Source of the DNA: Sphingomonas aerophila
GTDB lineage: Bacteria; Pseudomonadota; Alphaproteobacteria; Sphingomonadales; Sphingomonadaceae
NCBI RefSeq assembly: GCF_014199305.1
Contig: NZ_JACIJK010000014.1
Location: 1 to 64,000, forward strand
DNA: 64,000 nt
Reading direction: 5' to 3'
Under the pieces are notes generated by a model. That model ran no database searches and was not told the DNA's origin. It was given only the letters and a program-made list of their open reading frames with translations. The translations under genes and the position numbers were made by a program. The number at the start of each line of letters is the position of its first letter. Positions within the stretch are counted from its first letter, which is position 1. Positions 61,626-64,000 of this stretch are shown here, piece by piece.

Positions 61626-64000
61626 CTAGATCCGCAGGCGGAAGCCCGCCCGGAAGGACCGGCCGATCAGGTCATAGGGAGCGCTGCTGCCGAACGAGGT
61701 ACCACTGGAAGGGATCAGCGGCGGATCTTGATCGAACAGGTTTTCGACCACGCCGAACACGGTAAACTTCGCGCCGCCGATGGTGACATCCACGTTCTGC
61801 GCCAGCTCGACATAGAAGACGTCCGGCAGCTTGTTGTATTCGTCCGGAATGCCAAGGCGCGCGGTGACCGGCTGATTGGTGATGCGGCCCGGGCCCAGGT
61901 ACCGCGTCGTGATGGTGGTGCGGCTTGGTCCTACGGCATAGCTTGCCGTCAGCAGCCCGCGCCATTTCAGGCTGGCGAAGGTACCCAGCGTCGGCGGCTG
62001 CACATCGCCGGGAAGGTTGGTTTCGTCCTTCGTCCGCTGCGATACAAGCAGGCGCACGTCGATCGCGCCCGGCAGGGCCGAGTAGAGCCGATCCAGCCTG
62101 GTGCGGTAGCTCGCTTCGTAATCGATACCGGCGACCGACACGTTCTGCGCATTGACGCCGCTGGTCAGGATGGTCGCGTTGACCAGGTTCGTCGCCCCCG
62201 GCGCTTGAATGATGCTGTCGCAGGCGGCCGAGTTCTGCGGCCGATTAAAGCCATAGCAGATGTCGATGACCTGCTGTGCACCCAGCGCCACAATCGCATC
62301 CTTGATGTCGATCTTATACGCGTCGACCGACAGGCTGAACCCGGGCAAGAAGCTTGGGGTGAAGACCCCTCCCACGGTCCAGGTATCCGCGATTTCCGGC
62401 GTCAGATTGGGGTTGCCGCCGTTCAGCGTGATGTTCGGCACCTGGGGGCTGCCGGGCTGGGTACGGTCGAGATACGCGTTCACGAACTGGCTGCTGGGCG
62501 CGAACAGGTCGTTGAGGTTGGGCGCCCGGATGTCACGAGACCGGGTCAGGCGGGCGCGGAACTGACCGTTCACGTCCCAAGTGCCCCCTGCTTTCCACGT
62601 CGTGACCGTGCCGCTGGTCGAATAGTCGGTGAGCCTGACCGCGCCGTTGAACTCCAGCGATCGCGCCACCACCGAGTCACGGAGCAGCGGCACGAGCGTT
62701 TCGACAAAGCCCTCGCGCACTGCATAGCCGTTGCCGCCAGGCTTGAAGTTGCCGACGTTCCAGGCCGAGGCGACCGACAGGGCGTCGGCCGTCGCCTTGA
62801 AGCTTTCCTTACGCCCTTCAAAGCCGGCCGCGACGGACACCGGCCCCGCCCACAACGAGAACGGCTCATATTGCGCGTCGAAGGAGAAGATGTCCTGAAC
62901 GATGTCGAGATCCTGCCGCGTGCGCAGGCCCTCGTTTACGCCCGTGACATAGGCGACCGCAGCCGTGCCGAGCGACCCCTCGCCGAACAGGTTCAACGGC
63001 ACGCAGCCATTGTTAGGCGCAGTCAGGCGGGACCGGCAGATAGGCGTTCCCGGAGCAACACCGGCGACACCGCCCGCGGCCGGGTTGGCGATCGCATCGA
63101 GCGCCAATGCGAAGCGGCTCAGGATGATGTTGTTGTCGCGCGTGTACCAGACGTCGCTGTGCCCGCGCTGGTAGTAAGCGCGCCAGCGGCCCTTGCCCGA
63201 GAACTTGCCCTCCAGCGCGGCAAGCACCCGGTCCTGCCGGCGGTTATAGCCAGCCTCACCGATATGCTGGTCGGGGCTGTTCACCACGTCATAGAAGAGG
63301 CGATTCAGCTGAAAGGACGTGATCCGGTTCGCGTCCATCGCTTGCTGGATCGCCACGGGGATGAAGGGGTTGGTCCGATTGACCGTGATCGCGGTCGTGC
63401 CCTGCCGGTTGTACACCGCCGACCAGTTCACCGTGTCGTTGCCGGCATAGCTCCCTTCGAAGATCGCGTTCACGTCGTCTGAAAGCTCATAAGCGAACCG
63501 GCCGTACACGCTCCAATGCTCGTCTTCCGGCAGCAAGGCGCCGCGGATCGGCAGCGACTCCACCGTGCCGCCTGCCTGAACCTGGCCCTGCTGAATGGGG
63601 CCAAAGACAAATTGGCCGATCTGCCCGCCCGGCAGGAAGTTGGTCCCACGCAGCGGGCCGGTCGCGATCACACCGCCGGGCGTGCTGTTATAGCCCGCAT
63701 CGAAGCGCACGATCTGGCCTGGCTGACCGTTGGTGGCCGTCCAATCTGGATTGTTGAGCAAGCGCAGGCCCGGCTCGAACCAATTGCGCGGGTCCTGGTA
63801 GAAATCGATCTTGTCGCCCTTGTAGTACAGCCCGCTGAGCAGCAGATGCCCGCGCTCGCCGATCTTGCGCCCTGCCGCGACATCGCCCGTCACGACCCGG
63901 CCGCCACCCTGGTCCGTGTCGCTATAGTTGAAGTTCGCCCGCATGCCGGTGAACCCGGTATCCAGGATGAAATTGACCACGCCTGCAACCGCGTCCGAAC
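61626..64000 (-). CDS. TonB-dependent receptor, C-terminal part (runs off the window)
   Basis: 791 codons of a leftward gene whose 5' end lies beyond the right edge. The last bases of the window still read SDAVAGVVNFILDTGFTG, the end of a TonB plug domain, so the frame is open to 64000; a GTG at 63980 is not the true start. The barrel has the usual alternating strands, with NLNDLFAPSSQFVNAYLD and GNPNLTPEIADTWTVGGVF (a typical late-barrel motif), and ends in GRSFRAGFRLRI. Ile replaces the usual final Phe. It is followed by the M28 peptidase gene, suggesting peptide or peptide-siderophore uptake. Confidence 0.88.
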   Translation of the reverse strand, partial: SDAVAGVVNFILDTGFTGMRANFNYSDTDQGGGRVVTGDVAAGRKIGERGHLLLSGLYYKGDKIDFYQDPRNWFEPGLRLLNNPDWTATNGQPGQIVRFDAGYNSTPGGVIATGPLRGTNFLPGGQIGQFVFGPIQQGQVQAGGTVESLPIRGALLPEDEHWSVYGRFAYELSDDVNAIFEGSYAGNDTVNWSAVYNRQGTTAITVNRTNPFIPVAIQQAMDANRITSFQLNRLFYDVVNSPDQHIGEAGYNRRQDRVLAALEGKFSGKGRWRAYYQRGHSDVWYTRDNNIILSRFALALDAIANPAAGGVAGVAPGTPICRSRLTAPNNGCVPLNLFGEGSLGTAAVAYVTGVNEGLRTRQDLDIVQDIFSFDAQYEPFSLWAGPVSVAAGFEGRKESFKATADALSVASAWNVGNFKPGGNGYAVREGFVETLVPLLRDSVVARSLEFNGAVRLTDYSTSGTVTTWKAGGTWDVNGQFRARLTRSRDIRAPNLNDLFAPSSQFVNAYLDRTQPGSPQVPNITLNGGNPNLTPEIADTWTVGGVFTPSFLPGFSLSVDAYKIDIKDAIVALGAQQVIDICYGFNRPQNSAACDSIIQAPGATNLVNATILTSGVNAQNVSVAGIDYEASYRTRLDRLYSALPGAIDVRLLVSQRTKDETNLPGDVQPPTLGTFASLKWRGLLTASYAVGPSRTTITTRYLGPGRITNQPVTARLGIPDEYNKLPDVFYVELAQNVDVTIGGAKFTVFGVVENLFDQDPPLIPSSGTSFGSSAPYDLIGRSFRAGFRLRI

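Overview
The window is about 64 kb of high-GC DNA that reads as a chromosomal carbohydrate-catabolism region of an alphaproteobacterium, most likely a sphingomonad. Three things point there. The non-phosphorylative L-rhamnose pathway is the type described in Sphingomonas sp. SKA58. TonB-dependent receptors sit beside glycosidases. A flavin-dependent halogenase/DUF6445 pair lies next to a TonB receptor, a pairing I associate with Sphingomonadales and Caulobacterales. No rRNA, tRNA, insertion sequence, prophage or CRISPR array was seen.

Layout. 1-11.4 kb: a divergent L-rhamnose locus. Leftward run IclR regulator, rhamnose dehydrogenase and lldD (cut by the window edge). Rightward run rhamnonate dehydratase, diketo-acid hydrolase, ketodeoxyrhamnonate dehydrogenase, lactonase, RhaT, GH43, an unassigned glycosidase and a uronate-type transporter. 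Together they can turn L-rhamnose into pyruvate plus L-lactate, and LldD then oxidises the lactate. 11.9-21.5 kb: mixed genes (DUF885 peptidase, luciferase-like monooxygenase, NIPSNAP protein, MFS) and a redox-stress module (flavin disulfide reductase, Ohr, DUF308 protein) divergent from a cysteine-containing TetR regulator across a perfect palindrome. 21.7-30.6 kb: periplasmic trehalase, TonB receptor, unassigned glycosidase-like protein, halogenase and DUF6445 oxygenase. 30.7-38.4 kb: GFA protein, sugar porter, GH92 mannosidase, a DUF1080/Gfo-Idh pair, and an EEP-family lipoprotein. 38.6-46.6 kb: TonB-C protein, CadC-like regulator, L,D-transpeptidase, two MFS transporters and an exonuclease.

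46.7-56.9 kb is the most intriguing part. It is a long leftward gene run: double DUF1080 protein, three Gfo/Idh/MocA oxidoreductases with Tat-like leaders, an atypical ApbE-like protein, mannonate dehydratase UxuA, an ExuT-type transporter and a secreted VOC protein. A FadR-type GntR regulator faces it. It looks like a periplasmic oxidative (3-keto-glycoside) attack on an unknown glycoside or uronide feeding into mannonate. 57.1-64 kb: a large TonB receptor, and a second TonB receptor (cut by the window edge) with an M28 peptidase behind it.

The common theme is outer-membrane capture of oligosaccharides, glycosidic or oxidative cleavage in the periplasm with many Tat-type leaders, import by MFS or RhaT permeases, and non-phosphorylative sugar-acid breakdown. 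Functions come from reading motifs, without database searches. Start sites were chosen from ribosome binding sites and gene overlaps and are flagged where uncertain.
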